Assembly (NCBI GenBank): GCA_005884335.1
Contig: VBCJ01000128.1
Span: 1-7,335, forward strand
Source of the DNA: Betaproteobacteria bacterium
Lineage (GTDB): Bacteria; Pseudomonadota; Gammaproteobacteria; Burkholderiales; SG8-39
Length of the DNA: 7,335 nucleotides
Reading direction: 5' to 3'
Position numbers and translations under genes: made by a program. This document shows, piece by piece, positions 1 through 7,335 of the stretch. Under the pieces are notes generated by a model. The model saw only the letters and a list, made by a program, of their open reading frames with translations, was not told the DNA's origin and searched no databases. Numbering within the stretch: position 1 is the stretch's first letter; each line of letters starts with the position of its first letter.

Positions 1-1
1 G

Positions 2-817
2 ACTTACCGCCACGCTCCCAACACCGGCTCGCGCAAGTCCTGGGCGGCGGGCGACGCGACTTCGCGGGCGGTGCGCCTCGCGCTCATCGCCAAGACCGGG
101 GAGATGGGCTATCCGTCGGTGCTCACCGCCAAGACCTGGGGCTTCTACGACGTGCTCTTTCGCGGCAAGCCGTTCCGGTTTCCGCGGCGCTACGGCTCCT
201 ACGTGATGGAGAACGTGCTGTTCAAGATCTCCTTCCCGGCCGAATTCCACGCGCAGACCGCAGTGGAGGCGGCGGTCCTCTTGCACCCGGAGGTGAAAGA
301 CCGGCTTTCCGACATCAGGAAAATCGAGATCGTCACGCACGAATCGGCGATCCGCATCATCGACAAGAAGGGGCCGCTCAACAACCCGGCCGACCGCGAC
401 CACTGCATCCAGTACATGGTGGCCATCGGCCTCGTCAAGGGCAATCTGACCGCCGCCGACTACGAAGACGACGTCGCCCGGGACCCGCGCATCGACGCGC
501 TGCGCGCGAAGATGGTCTGCATCGAGAACAAACGCTACTCGCGCGACTACCTCGATCCCAAGAAACGCTCGATCGCAAACCAGCTGCAGATTTTCTTCAA
601 GGACGGAACCAAGACGCGCAAGGTGGCGGTAGAGTATCCGCTCGGTCACCGCCGGCGCCGTCACGAAGGCATTCCCTTGCTCGAAGCGAAATTCCGCAGG
701 AATCTCGATCGCCGCTTTCCCGAGCCGCGACGCAAGCTCATCGTCGACTTGTGCCAGGACCCGAAGCGCCTGGAAGCGACACCGGTCAATGAGTTCGTGG
801 ATTTGTTCGTGATCTGA
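2..817 (+). CDS. prpD: 2-methylcitrate dehydratase PrpD (5'-truncated by window edge)
   Basis: PrpD dehydrates 2-methylcitrate to 2-methyl-cis-aconitate in the methylcitrate cycle that breaks down propionyl-CoA; it belongs to the cofactor-independent MmgE/PrpD family and acts in the cytoplasm. The reading frame is open from base 2, so the gene starts outside the window. The visible 271 codons correspond to roughly the last 55-60% of a protein that is usually about 483 residues. Stretches I recognise from PrpD are SWAAGDATSRAVRLAL near the start, WGFYDV, GSYVMENVLFKISFPAEFH, RIIDKKGPLNNPADRDHCIQ, RIDALRAK, KRSIANQ, and the C-terminal end VNEFVDLFVI before TGA. An internal ATG at 104 and the CTC/GTG codons near 71 are not starts, because homology runs upstream of them. 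Upstream prp genes would lie outside the window. The 3' end is duplicated at 1436-1569. Confidence 0.95.
   Translation, partial: TYRHAPNTGSRKSWAAGDATSRAVRLALIAKTGEMGYPSVLTAKTWGFYDVLFRGKPFRFPRRYGSYVMENVLFKISFPAEFHAQTAVEAAVLLHPEVKDRLSDIRKIEIVTHESAIRIIDKKGPLNNPADRDHCIQYMVAIGLVKGNLTAADYEDDVARDPRIDALRAKMVCIENKRYSRDYLDPKKRSIANQLQIFFKDGTKTRKVAVEYPLGHRRRRHEGIPLLEAKFRRNLDRRFPEPRRKLIVDLCQDPKRLEATPVNEFVDLFVI
614..716 (+). repeat. Source arm of the prpD 3'-end duplication
   Basis: This stretch of prpD matches 1449-1547: by my hand alignment 92 of 99 paired bases are identical, with one 3-base gap and one 1-base gap. A weaker match extends left to about 602/1437. A second short block, 797-817 against 1549-1569, matches at 16 of 21 bases and includes the stop codon. 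The 80 bases between the blocks (about 717-796) are missing from the second copy. Confidence 0.85.
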
Positions 818-843
818 ACCTGATCAGCCCGCAGCCCGGGTGT

Positions 844-871
844 TCGACAACACGTATAACTATCATATAGT
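844..871 (+). promoter_or_regulatory. Candidate sigma-70 promoter
   Basis: TCGACA at 844-849 matches five of six positions of the -35 consensus. TATAGT at 866-871 matches five of six of the -10 consensus, with a 16-base spacer. This lies in an unusually AT-rich patch of an otherwise GC-rich window and is the best promoter-like element between prpD and acnA. Transcription would begin near 878 and could read through the small gene at 1080 into acnA. It is prediction from consensus only. Confidence 0.45.
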
Positions 872-873
872 TA
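857..873. promoter_or_regulatory. Candidate operator palindrome overlapping the -10 box
   Basis: TAACTATcatATAGTTA is a perfect inverted repeat with 7-base arms and a 3-base centre. It covers the candidate -10 hexamer at 866-871. The size and position are what is expected of a dimeric repressor (MarR, GntR or TetR type) that blocks RNA polymerase. No regulator gene lies in the window, so the protein that binds it is unknown. The arms are too AT-rich and the site too close to the promoter to be a terminator. Confidence 0.5.
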
Positions 874-876
874 GAT

Positions 877-984
877 ATGAGAACCCGCGTGAGCTGGTCA
901 ACGGCACGCGAGTCACGGTTGGCTTGCTTCCTGCTTGACCTAGGTGTGTCCCTGGCTGAACGGACACCCGCCTCTTACGTGTAA
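877..984 (+). pseudogene. Possible remnant of a Crp/Fnr-family regulator (35 codons)
   Basis: A short open frame from ATG 877 to TAA 982-984 encodes 35 residues. Residues 12-29, ESRLACFLLDLGVSLAER, look like the segment of Fnr-type regulators just before the DNA-binding domain (E. coli FNR has EERLAAFIYNLSRRFAQR there). The sensor domain is absent upstream, where TAG at 868-870 closes the frame. I could not find the helix-turn-helix in any forward frame downstream. There is no Shine-Dalgarno sequence. The ATG falls almost at the predicted transcription start, so a leaderless peptide is an alternative, as is coincidence. The resemblance is from memory of the family, not from an alignment. Confidence 0.3.
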
Positions 985-987
985 GAG
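972..987. promoter_or_regulatory. Palindrome CTCTTAC-GT-GTAAGAG, candidate regulator site
   Basis: This is a perfect inverted repeat with 7-base arms around a 2-base centre. A 2-base centre is too tight for a stable RNA hairpin, and no T-run follows, so a protein-binding site is likelier than a terminator. The form resembles GntR-type operators, but I cannot assign a regulator. It lies about 95 bases upstream of the small gene at 1080 and 600 bases upstream of acnA. Just to its left, GTGTCC (946-951) and GGACAC (962-967) form a further 6-base inverted repeat. Confidence 0.4.
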
Positions 988-1041
988 TGCCCAGCGCGGC
1001 TCGCTGATTCCGGCGGGCTGCGTCGGTATTTTTGTTGGAGG

Positions 1042-1061
1042 GTTTCCGTCAACCCGGAAAC
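1042..1061 (+). promoter_or_regulatory. Leader hairpin upstream of the small gene
   Basis: GTTTCCG (1042-1048) pairs perfectly with CGGAAAC (1055-1061) across a 6-base loop. The hairpin ends 7 bases before the GGAG ribosome binding site at 1069-1072. An alternative stem, GGGTT (1040-1044) with AACCC (1051-1055), uses overlapping bases, so the two cannot form together. No T-run follows, so it is not an intrinsic terminator. A role in translation control is only a possibility. Confidence 0.3.
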
Positions 1062-1068
1062 AGGGGCA

Positions 1069-1072
1069 GGAG
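1069..1072 (+). promoter_or_regulatory. Ribosome binding site deciding the start at 1080
   Basis: GGAG lies 7 bases before ATG 1080. The longer frame could begin at TTG 1032, but that codon has no comparable site, and its extra codons run through the hairpin at 1042-1061. ATG 1080 is therefore preferred. Confidence 0.6.
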
Positions 1073-1079
1073 CAGAAAG

Positions 1080-1391
1080 ATGATCACGGTCAAGCTCACG
1101 GTGGCCGATCTGTACCACCGTCGCGCAAGCGTCGAGGATGTGGAACGGCAGTTGCGGCTCGACAACCCGCATTACACCGAGGCGGAAATCGAGATTCGCC
1201 TGCGCAAATACGCGCTTGCCGCCGACATGTGCAGGGTGAGTCGAGCGCAGACGCGGGCCTGGAACTGGACGGCCGCCGGCCGGGCGCTGAACGGGGCCTA
1301 TCTCGCCCTAGGCGAGGACTCTCCCATCGCCGACAACCACGAGGCCGGACTCGCGCTCCATTGCGCCAAGCATCCCGTCCAGAAGGCTTAA
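1080..1391 (+). CDS. Small hypothetical protein, 103 residues
   Basis: I do not recognise this protein. It starts MITVKLTVADLYHRRASVED and ends at TAA 1389-1391. It appears soluble, has no signal peptide or membrane segment, and is rich in charged residues. The middle (residues about 18-50, with ERQLRLDNPHYTEAEIEIRL) looks helical. Two cysteines are present, too few and too far apart to suggest a metal site. Codon third positions are GC-rich like the neighbouring genes, which supports real coding, as do the ribosome binding site and ATG. It sits inside a rearranged junction between prpD and acnA and might have arrived with that rearrangement. No function is proposed. Confidence 0.55.
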   Translation: MITVKLTVADLYHRRASVEDVERQLRLDNPHYTEAEIEIRLRKYALAADMCRVSRAQTRAWNWTAAGRALNGAYLALGEDSPIADNHEAGLALHCAKHPVQKA

Positions 1392-1418
1392 CGAGCCCAG
1401 CCGCCTGAGGCAGCGCAT

Positions 1419-1430
1419 GCGGCCGGCCGC
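1419..1430. repeat. 12-base GC palindrome next to the remnant edge
   Basis: GCGGCCGGCCGC is a perfect palindrome lying 6 bases left of the point where prpD homology begins (about 1436). It could mark a recombination junction or be chance in GC-rich DNA. Confidence 0.3.
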
Positions 1431-1435
1431 CGCGG

Positions 1436-1569
1436 AGACGAAACCTGCACGCGCAAGGTGGCGGTAGAATATCGGCTCGGTCACCGCCGCCGCCACGAAG
1501 GCATTCCTTGCTCGAAGCGAAATTCCGCACGAAGCTCGTACGCCGCTGGTCGAACTGTTCGTAATCTAA
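1436..1569 (+). pseudogene. Decayed duplicate of the prpD 3' end
   Basis: Read from 1458, the sequence gives VAVEYRLGHRRRHEGIP, against VAVEYPLGHRRRRHEGIP in the intact prpD. One base is then lost after GGCATTCC, which shifts the frame. Homology continues at DNA level to 1547, skips 80 bases of prpD, and resumes at 1549-1569 with codons for VELFVI and TAA (intact gene: VDLFVI and TGA). The left edge of the homology is near 1436; GC-rich sequence before it shows no match to prpD. The fragment has no start and cannot make a dehydratase. Its stop codon runs directly into the AAGGA ribosome binding site of acnA, so its end now serves as acnA's leader. Confidence 0.85.
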
Positions 1570-1582
1570 AGGACGACACCCG

Positions 1583-4309
<2,727 letters not shown>

Positions 4310-4324
4310 CCATCGCGCCGCCTG

Positions 4325-5833
4325 ATGGCGGATTGGGACGTCATCGTCGTCGGCGGGGGCAACGCCGCGCTGTGCGCGGCGCTGTCGGCGAAGGAAACGG
4401 CGAAGCGCGTGCTCGTTCTCGAGCGCGCGCCCGAAGCGGAGGCCGGCGGCAATTCGCGCTTTACCGCCGGGCTGATGCGCATCGTCTACAACGGCGCCGA
4501 CGATCTCGGCCGGTTGATCGAGCTGTCCCGCGAGGAAATCGAGCGGACGGATTTCGGGACCTACACCGCCGACCAGTTTCTCGACGACATGGCGCGCGTC
4601 ACCGAGTACCGCTGCGATCCCGACCTCACCGAAATCCTGGTCAAGGAGAGTTTCCCGACCGCCCTGTGGATGCGGAAGCAAGGCCTGCGCTTTACCGCGG
4701 CCTGGGGCCGGCAGGCGTTCAAGATCGAAGGCAGGTTCAAGTTCTGGGGCGGGCTTACGCTCGAGGCGGTCGGCGGCGGCCCGGGGCTCGTCGAGTCACT
4801 GACGCGGATCGCGCTCAGGCGCGGAATCGAGATCTGGTACTCGGCGCGCGCGGTGTCGCTGCTCGCCGACGACGCCGGCGTGCACGGCGTGCGCGTGAAG
4901 CGCGAAGGAAAGACGCTCGACGCCGGCGCGCGCGCGGTGGTGCTCGCCGCGGGCGGCTTCCAGGCCAATCCCGAGTGGCGCACGCGCTATCTCGGCCCGG
5001 GCTGGGAGCTCGCGAAAGTGCGCGGCACGCGCTTCAACACCGGCGACGCGATCCACATGGCGCTAGAGGTCGGCGCGGCGCCCGTGGGCAACTGGTCGGG
5101 ATGCCACGCCGTCGCCTGGGACAGGAACGCCCCCGAATTCGGCGATCTCGCCGTCGGCGACCAGTTCCAGAAGCATTCCTATCCCTGGGGCATCTACATC
5201 AACGCCGAGGGCAAGCGCTTCGTCGACGAAGGCGCCGATTTCCGCAATTACACCTACGCGAAATACGGCCGCGTGATCCTGCACCAGCCCGGCCAGTTCG
5301 CCTGGCAGATCTTCGATGCCAAGGTGAAGGGCCAGCTGCGCGACGAATACCGGATCAAGCAGGTGACCAAGGTCACGGCGAGCACGCTCGAGGAGCTGGT
5401 CGAGAAGCTCGACGACGTCGACGCGCGCGCCGCGCTGGAGGAGATCCGGCGCTACAACGCCGCGGTCCGCACCGATATCCCGTTCAATCCCAACGTCAAG
5501 GACGGGCGCTGCACGACGGGTCTCACCGTGAACAAGTCGAACTGGGCGAACACTCTCGACACGCCGCCCTTCGAGGCCTACGCGGTCACCTGCGGGATCA
5601 CCTTCACCTTCGGCGGGCTGCGCATCAACACCGACGCGCAAGTCATTTCCACCGACGGCGAGCCGATCGCGGGCCTCTTCGCGGCGGGGGAGCTCACCGG
5701 AGGAATCTTCTACTTCAATTACCCGGGCGGAAGCGGCCTCACCAACGGCTCGGTATTCGGGCGCATCGCCGGGGCGAACGCGGCAAAGGCCGCGAAATCG
5801 GAAAGTCAGCCGAAGAGAGTCGCAGGCACGTAG
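4325..5833 (+). CDS. tcuA: FAD-dependent tricarballylate dehydrogenase (TcuA-like)
   Basis: TcuA oxidises tricarballylate to cis-aconitate with FAD. It belongs to the fumarate reductase/succinate dehydrogenase flavoprotein superfamily. The N-terminus has the dinucleotide-binding pattern VVGGGNAALCAAL (residues 8-20), with the ribose-binding Glu33 after strand VLVL. Then comes GGNSRFTAG (41-49), which I recall from TcuA/CobZ-type proteins. The C-terminus has FTFGGLRINTDAQV (Arg433), LFAAGELTGG (Glu456) and the closing helix NGSVFGRIAGANAAK, typical of the family. At 502 residues the length is normal. No signal peptide or heme motif is present, so it should be cytoplasmic. ATG 4325 lies 15 bases after the acnA stop and has no Shine-Dalgarno, suggesting translation coupled to acnA. 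The reoxidising partner TcuB is not next to it: dps follows. The substrate is inferred from family, and a related dicarboxylate or tricarboxylate is possible. Confidence 0.8.
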   Translation: MADWDVIVVGGGNAALCAALSAKETAKRVLVLERAPEAEAGGNSRFTAGLMRIVYNGADDLGRLIELSREEIERTDFGTYTADQFLDDMARVTEYRCDPDLTEILVKESFPTALWMRKQGLRFTAAWGRQAFKIEGRFKFWGGLTLEAVGGGPGLVESLTRIALRRGIEIWYSARAVSLLADDAGVHGVRVKREGKTLDAGARAVVLAAGGFQANPEWRTRYLGPGWELAKVRGTRFNTGDAIHMALEVGAAPVGNWSGCHAVAWDRNAPEFGDLAVGDQFQKHSYPWGIYINAEGKRFVDEGADFRNYTYAKYGRVILHQPGQFAWQIFDAKVKGQLRDEYRIKQVTKVTASTLEELVEKLDDVDARAALEEIRRYNAAVRTDIPFNPNVKDGRCTTGLTVNKSNWANTLDTPPFEAYAVTCGITFTFGGLRINTDAQVISTDGEPIAGLFAAGELTGGIFYFNYPGGSGLTNGSVFGRIAGANAAKAAKSESQPKRVAGT

Positions 5834-5851
5834 ACACCGAACAAGATCGTT

Positions 5852-5880
5852 GCACGTGGAGCAAGGCGTGCCTCTATAAT
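5852..5880 (+). promoter_or_regulatory. Candidate dps promoter with TATAAT and an upstream inverted repeat
   Basis: TATAAT at 5875-5880 is a perfect -10 box. The -35 is poor: TTGCAC at 5850-5855 matches three of six positions at a long 19-base spacing, which suggests dependence on an activator or an alternative sigma factor. GCACG (5852-5856) and CGTGC (5867-5871) form an inverted repeat just upstream of the -10 box and could bind a regulator. It does not fit the OxyR consensus I know. Transcription would begin about 35-40 bases before the dps start. Confidence 0.5.
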
Positions 5881-5923
5881 CAGCAGGAACGTTTCCGTGA
5901 TTGCATAGCCAAGGACGACGATT

Positions 5924-6472
5924 ATGAACAAACCTCTCGAGAAAACCAAGCCCGACCTCAAGCTCAGCCGCAAGGCTCCGCTCGCTACTCGCACCGACTT
6001 GAGCCCGGCAGCGACGAAGGACATCGCCGCGGCGATGAACGGAATCCTGGCGGACGTGTTCGCGCTTTACATGAAGACCAAGAACTTCCACTGGCACATG
6101 AGTGGACCGCACTTTCGCGACTACCATTTGCTCCTGGACGAGCAAGCCGACCAGCTCTATGCGATGACCGACCCCATTGCCGAGCGCGTCCGTAAGGTCG
6201 GAGGGCCCACCCTCAAGTCGATCGGGCACATCGCCCGCACGCAACGCGTGCTCGACAACGATGCCGAATACGTGGACCCGCAGGACATGCTCGCCGAGCT
6301 GCGCGAGGACAACAAGGACCTTGCGGCGCGCTTTCGCGAGGCGCATAACGTGTGCGACGAGCACCGCGACGTCGCCACCGCCAGCCTCATCGAGGTGTGG
6401 ATCAACGAAACCGAGCGGCGCACCTGGTTCCTTTTTGAGGCGAGTCGCAAGGGAACCGCCACGGGACATTGA
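5924..6472 (+). CDS. dps: Dps family DNA-binding ferritin-like protein
   Basis: Dps forms a 12-subunit shell that oxidises and stores iron, removing Fe(II) and peroxide, and often coats DNA in starved cells. The 182 residues start after AAGGA (5911-5915), 8 bases from ATG. All ferroxidase residues expected from E. coli Dps (His51, His63, Asp67, Asp78, Glu82) have counterparts: His56 in NFHWHMSGPHF, His68 and Asp72 in DYHLLLDEQAD, and Asp83 and Glu87 in TDPIAERV. The N-terminal tail of about 25 residues is lysine- and arginine-rich (K3, K7, K9, K13, R16, K17, R23), consistent with DNA binding. The later part, RTQRVLDNDAEYVDPQDMLAEL and onwards, is typical of proteobacterial Dps. A promoter-like element precedes it, so it is probably expressed apart from tcuA. 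The next gene starts 18 bases after its stop and may share its message. Confidence 0.95.
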   Translation: MNKPLEKTKPDLKLSRKAPLATRTDLSPAATKDIAAAMNGILADVFALYMKTKNFHWHMSGPHFRDYHLLLDEQADQLYAMTDPIAERVRKVGGPTLKSIGHIARTQRVLDNDAEYVDPQDMLAELREDNKDLAARFREAHNVCDEHRDVATASLIEVWINETERRTWFLFEASRKGTATGH

Positions 6473-6490
6473 GCGTCTGTGGCATCTCAG

Positions 6491-7051
6491 ATGAAGGATA
6501 TCGAAACGCGGCGCGGCTTTCTCACGACGCTATCGGCTGTTGGATTGAACCTGGCGATCGAGGCCATCCCCGCCCTGGCGCAGCCGGCGAGCGAGCGGCC
6601 GAAGGAGGGGGATGTGCTCGTTTCGATCGAAAGCGAGAGCACGAACGCGCTTGAGCCCAAGGACATTCCGCTCGGCGGCCCGCCGCTCCTGGCATGGCCG
6701 ATGGATGCCGTGGACAAAACCGTTCGCAGGGATTCCCGTCTCAACAAGATCCTCTTGCTGCGTTTGGACCCTTCGACGCTGGTGGGCGCGACCAAGGATC
6801 GCTCGGCGGAGGGCGTCGTCGCCTATTCGGCGATCTGCCCGCACGCCGGCTGCGAGGTGAATGTCTGGGCGGCGGAGCAGCAGACTCTCGAATGCTCCTG
6901 CCATTATTCGCACTACAATCCGCGCGAGGGCGCGTCGGTCATCGATGGTCCGGCGCCGCGCGCCCTGGCCGCGCTGCCGCTCAAAATCGTGGACGGCAAG
7001 CTGGCGGTGGCGAAACCGTTCACCGGCCGCGTCGGCATCGTTCCGAGCTGA
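6491..7051 (+). CDS. Tat-exported Rieske [2Fe-2S] protein
   Basis: A 186-residue electron carrier with a Rieske fold. Box 1 is CPHAGC (ligands Cys116 and His118) and box 2 is CSCHYSHY (ligands Cys135 and His138). Cys121 and Cys137 sit where cytochrome bc1 Rieske proteins form their disulphide, and Ser140 and Tyr142 match the Ser and Tyr of bc1 CHGSHY that raise redox potential. The N-terminus has a twin-arginine motif, TRRGFLTTL (Arg7, Arg8), a weakly hydrophobic stretch, and a possible cleavage site after ALA (residues 28-30), so export is likely. It is not a ring-hydroxylating ferredoxin (it has a Tat signal) nor the usual PetA (no petB or petC alongside). ATG 6491 is chosen; GTG 6479 in frame would add four residues, and neither has a good ribosome binding site. 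A PQQ dehydrogenase gene follows at 17 bases and is a plausible redox partner. Confidence 0.85.
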   Translation: MKDIETRRGFLTTLSAVGLNLAIEAIPALAQPASERPKEGDVLVSIESESTNALEPKDIPLGGPPLLAWPMDAVDKTVRRDSRLNKILLLRLDPSTLVGATKDRSAEGVVAYSAICPHAGCEVNVWAAEQQTLECSCHYSHYNPREGASVIDGPAPRALAALPLKIVDGKLAVAKPFTGRVGIVPS

Positions 7052-7054
7052 TTC

Positions 7055-7061
7055 GAGGAGG
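7055..7061 (+). promoter_or_regulatory. Strong ribosome binding site fixing the start at 7069
   Basis: GAGGAGG lies 7 bases before ATG 7069 and only 4 bases before an in-frame GTG at 7066. The spacing favours the ATG. It is the strongest Shine-Dalgarno sequence in the window, so the dehydrogenase is probably translated more heavily than the Rieske protein before it. Confidence 0.7.
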
Positions 7062-7068
7062 AAACGTG

Positions 7069-7335
7069 ATGACCAAGGTTCTCATGCGAAGCGTATGCGT
7101 CGCCGCCATCGCGGCGGCTGGCATGTGCGGGGCTTCGGCGCAGCAGATGATCGAGCCGGCCTCGGCAACGCCGGTTCCGGGACCGATGCCGGAAATCCTT
7201 CGGAAGTACACGCCGGTGAGCGCCGAGCGGCTGAAAAATCCGGAGGACGGCAACTGGCTGATGTTCCGCCGCACCTTCGACGGCTGGGGATACAGCCCGC
7301 TCGGGGAGATCACGCCCGCCAATGTGGGCCGGCTG
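7069..7335 (+). CDS. PQQ-dependent alcohol dehydrogenase (3'-truncated by window edge)
   Basis: Only the first 89 codons are present and the frame is open at the last base. The N-terminus is a classical signal peptide: MTKVLMRSV, a run of Ala, Val and Ile, and probable cleavage after ASA near residue 24. The mature start includes ILRKYTPVSAERLKNP, then DGNWLMFRRTFDGWGYSPL and ITPANVGRL. I recognise this as the first beta-propeller blade (W-motif region) of methanol/ethanol-type quinoprotein dehydrogenases. These oxidise alcohols in the periplasm using PQQ and Ca2+ or a lanthanide. The metal-binding residues, the adjacent-Cys disulphide and any C-terminal cytochrome c domain lie outside the window, so substrate, metal and quinohemoprotein status cannot be judged. 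The Rieske gene immediately upstream suggests a shared operon. Confidence 0.85.
   Translation, partial: MTKVLMRSVCVAAIAAAGMCGASAQQMIEPASATPVPGPMPEILRKYTPVSAERLKNPEDGNWLMFRRTFDGWGYSPLGEITPANVGRL

Noticed and set aside
818..850. Possible terminator after prpD around CCCGCAGCCCGGG
   Set aside because: The pairing is short and no T-run follows. No convincing intrinsic terminator was seen after any gene in the window.
813..938. Open frame across the AT-rich palindrome, with possible GTG start at 840
   Set aside because: It is short, overlaps the end of prpD, has no ribosome binding site, and uses codons unlike its neighbours. The same bases are better explained as promoter and operator.
1569..1577. 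AAGGACGAC shared by the acnA and dps ribosome binding regions (also 5911-5919)
   Set aside because: The core is a normal Shine-Dalgarno sequence and the flanks differ, so the match is probably chance.
5063..6469. A 468-codon open frame on the minus strand opposite tcuA and dps
   Set aside because: It spans two well-supported genes and their intergenic promoter, and its product resembles no family I know.

Overview
The window is high-GC bacterial DNA with one coding strand: every supported gene reads left to right. The protein set (PrpD next to a long-form AcnA, a TcuA-type flavoprotein, a Dps, a Tat-exported Rieske protein and a PQQ alcohol dehydrogenase) suggests a betaproteobacterium, probably Burkholderiales-like. 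That placement is inferred from gene content and protein resemblance, not from a search.

Layout. Positions 2-817 hold the C-terminal 271 codons of 2-methylcitrate dehydratase (prpD), cut by the left edge. Positions 818-1582 form a patchwork junction. It holds an AT-rich candidate promoter with an overlapping palindromic operator (844-873), a 35-codon open frame resembling a piece of a Crp/Fnr-type regulator (877-984), a second palindrome (972-987), a small unrecognised gene (1080-1391), and a decayed second copy of the prpD 3' end (about 1436-1569). The stop codon of that remnant abuts the ribosome binding site of the next gene. Aconitase A (acnA, 1583-4309) follows. Fifteen bases later comes an FAD-dependent tricarballylate dehydrogenase-like gene (tcuA, 4325-5833). 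A 90-base gap carries a perfect TATAAT and leads into dps (5924-6472). Next are a Tat-signal Rieske iron-sulphur protein (6491-7051) and the first 89 codons of a PQQ-dependent alcohol dehydrogenase (7069 to the right edge).

How the genes fit together. The left half concerns tricarboxylic acids. PrpD dehydrates 2-methylcitrate in the methylcitrate cycle for propionate. AcnA interconverts citrate, cis-aconitate and isocitrate. TcuA-type enzymes oxidise tricarballylate, a known aconitase inhibitor, to cis-aconitate, which aconitase can use. The right half is stress and periplasmic redox: an iron-sequestering Dps, then a Rieske protein probably exported by Tat and immediately followed by a secreted quinoprotein dehydrogenase. 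The last two may form an electron-transfer pair.

The points most worth checking are the Rieske/PQQ-dehydrogenase pair, the acnA-tcuA pair with no tcuB beside it, and the rearranged prpD-acnA junction. I saw no tRNA, rRNA, CRISPR array, transposase or convincing intrinsic terminator.
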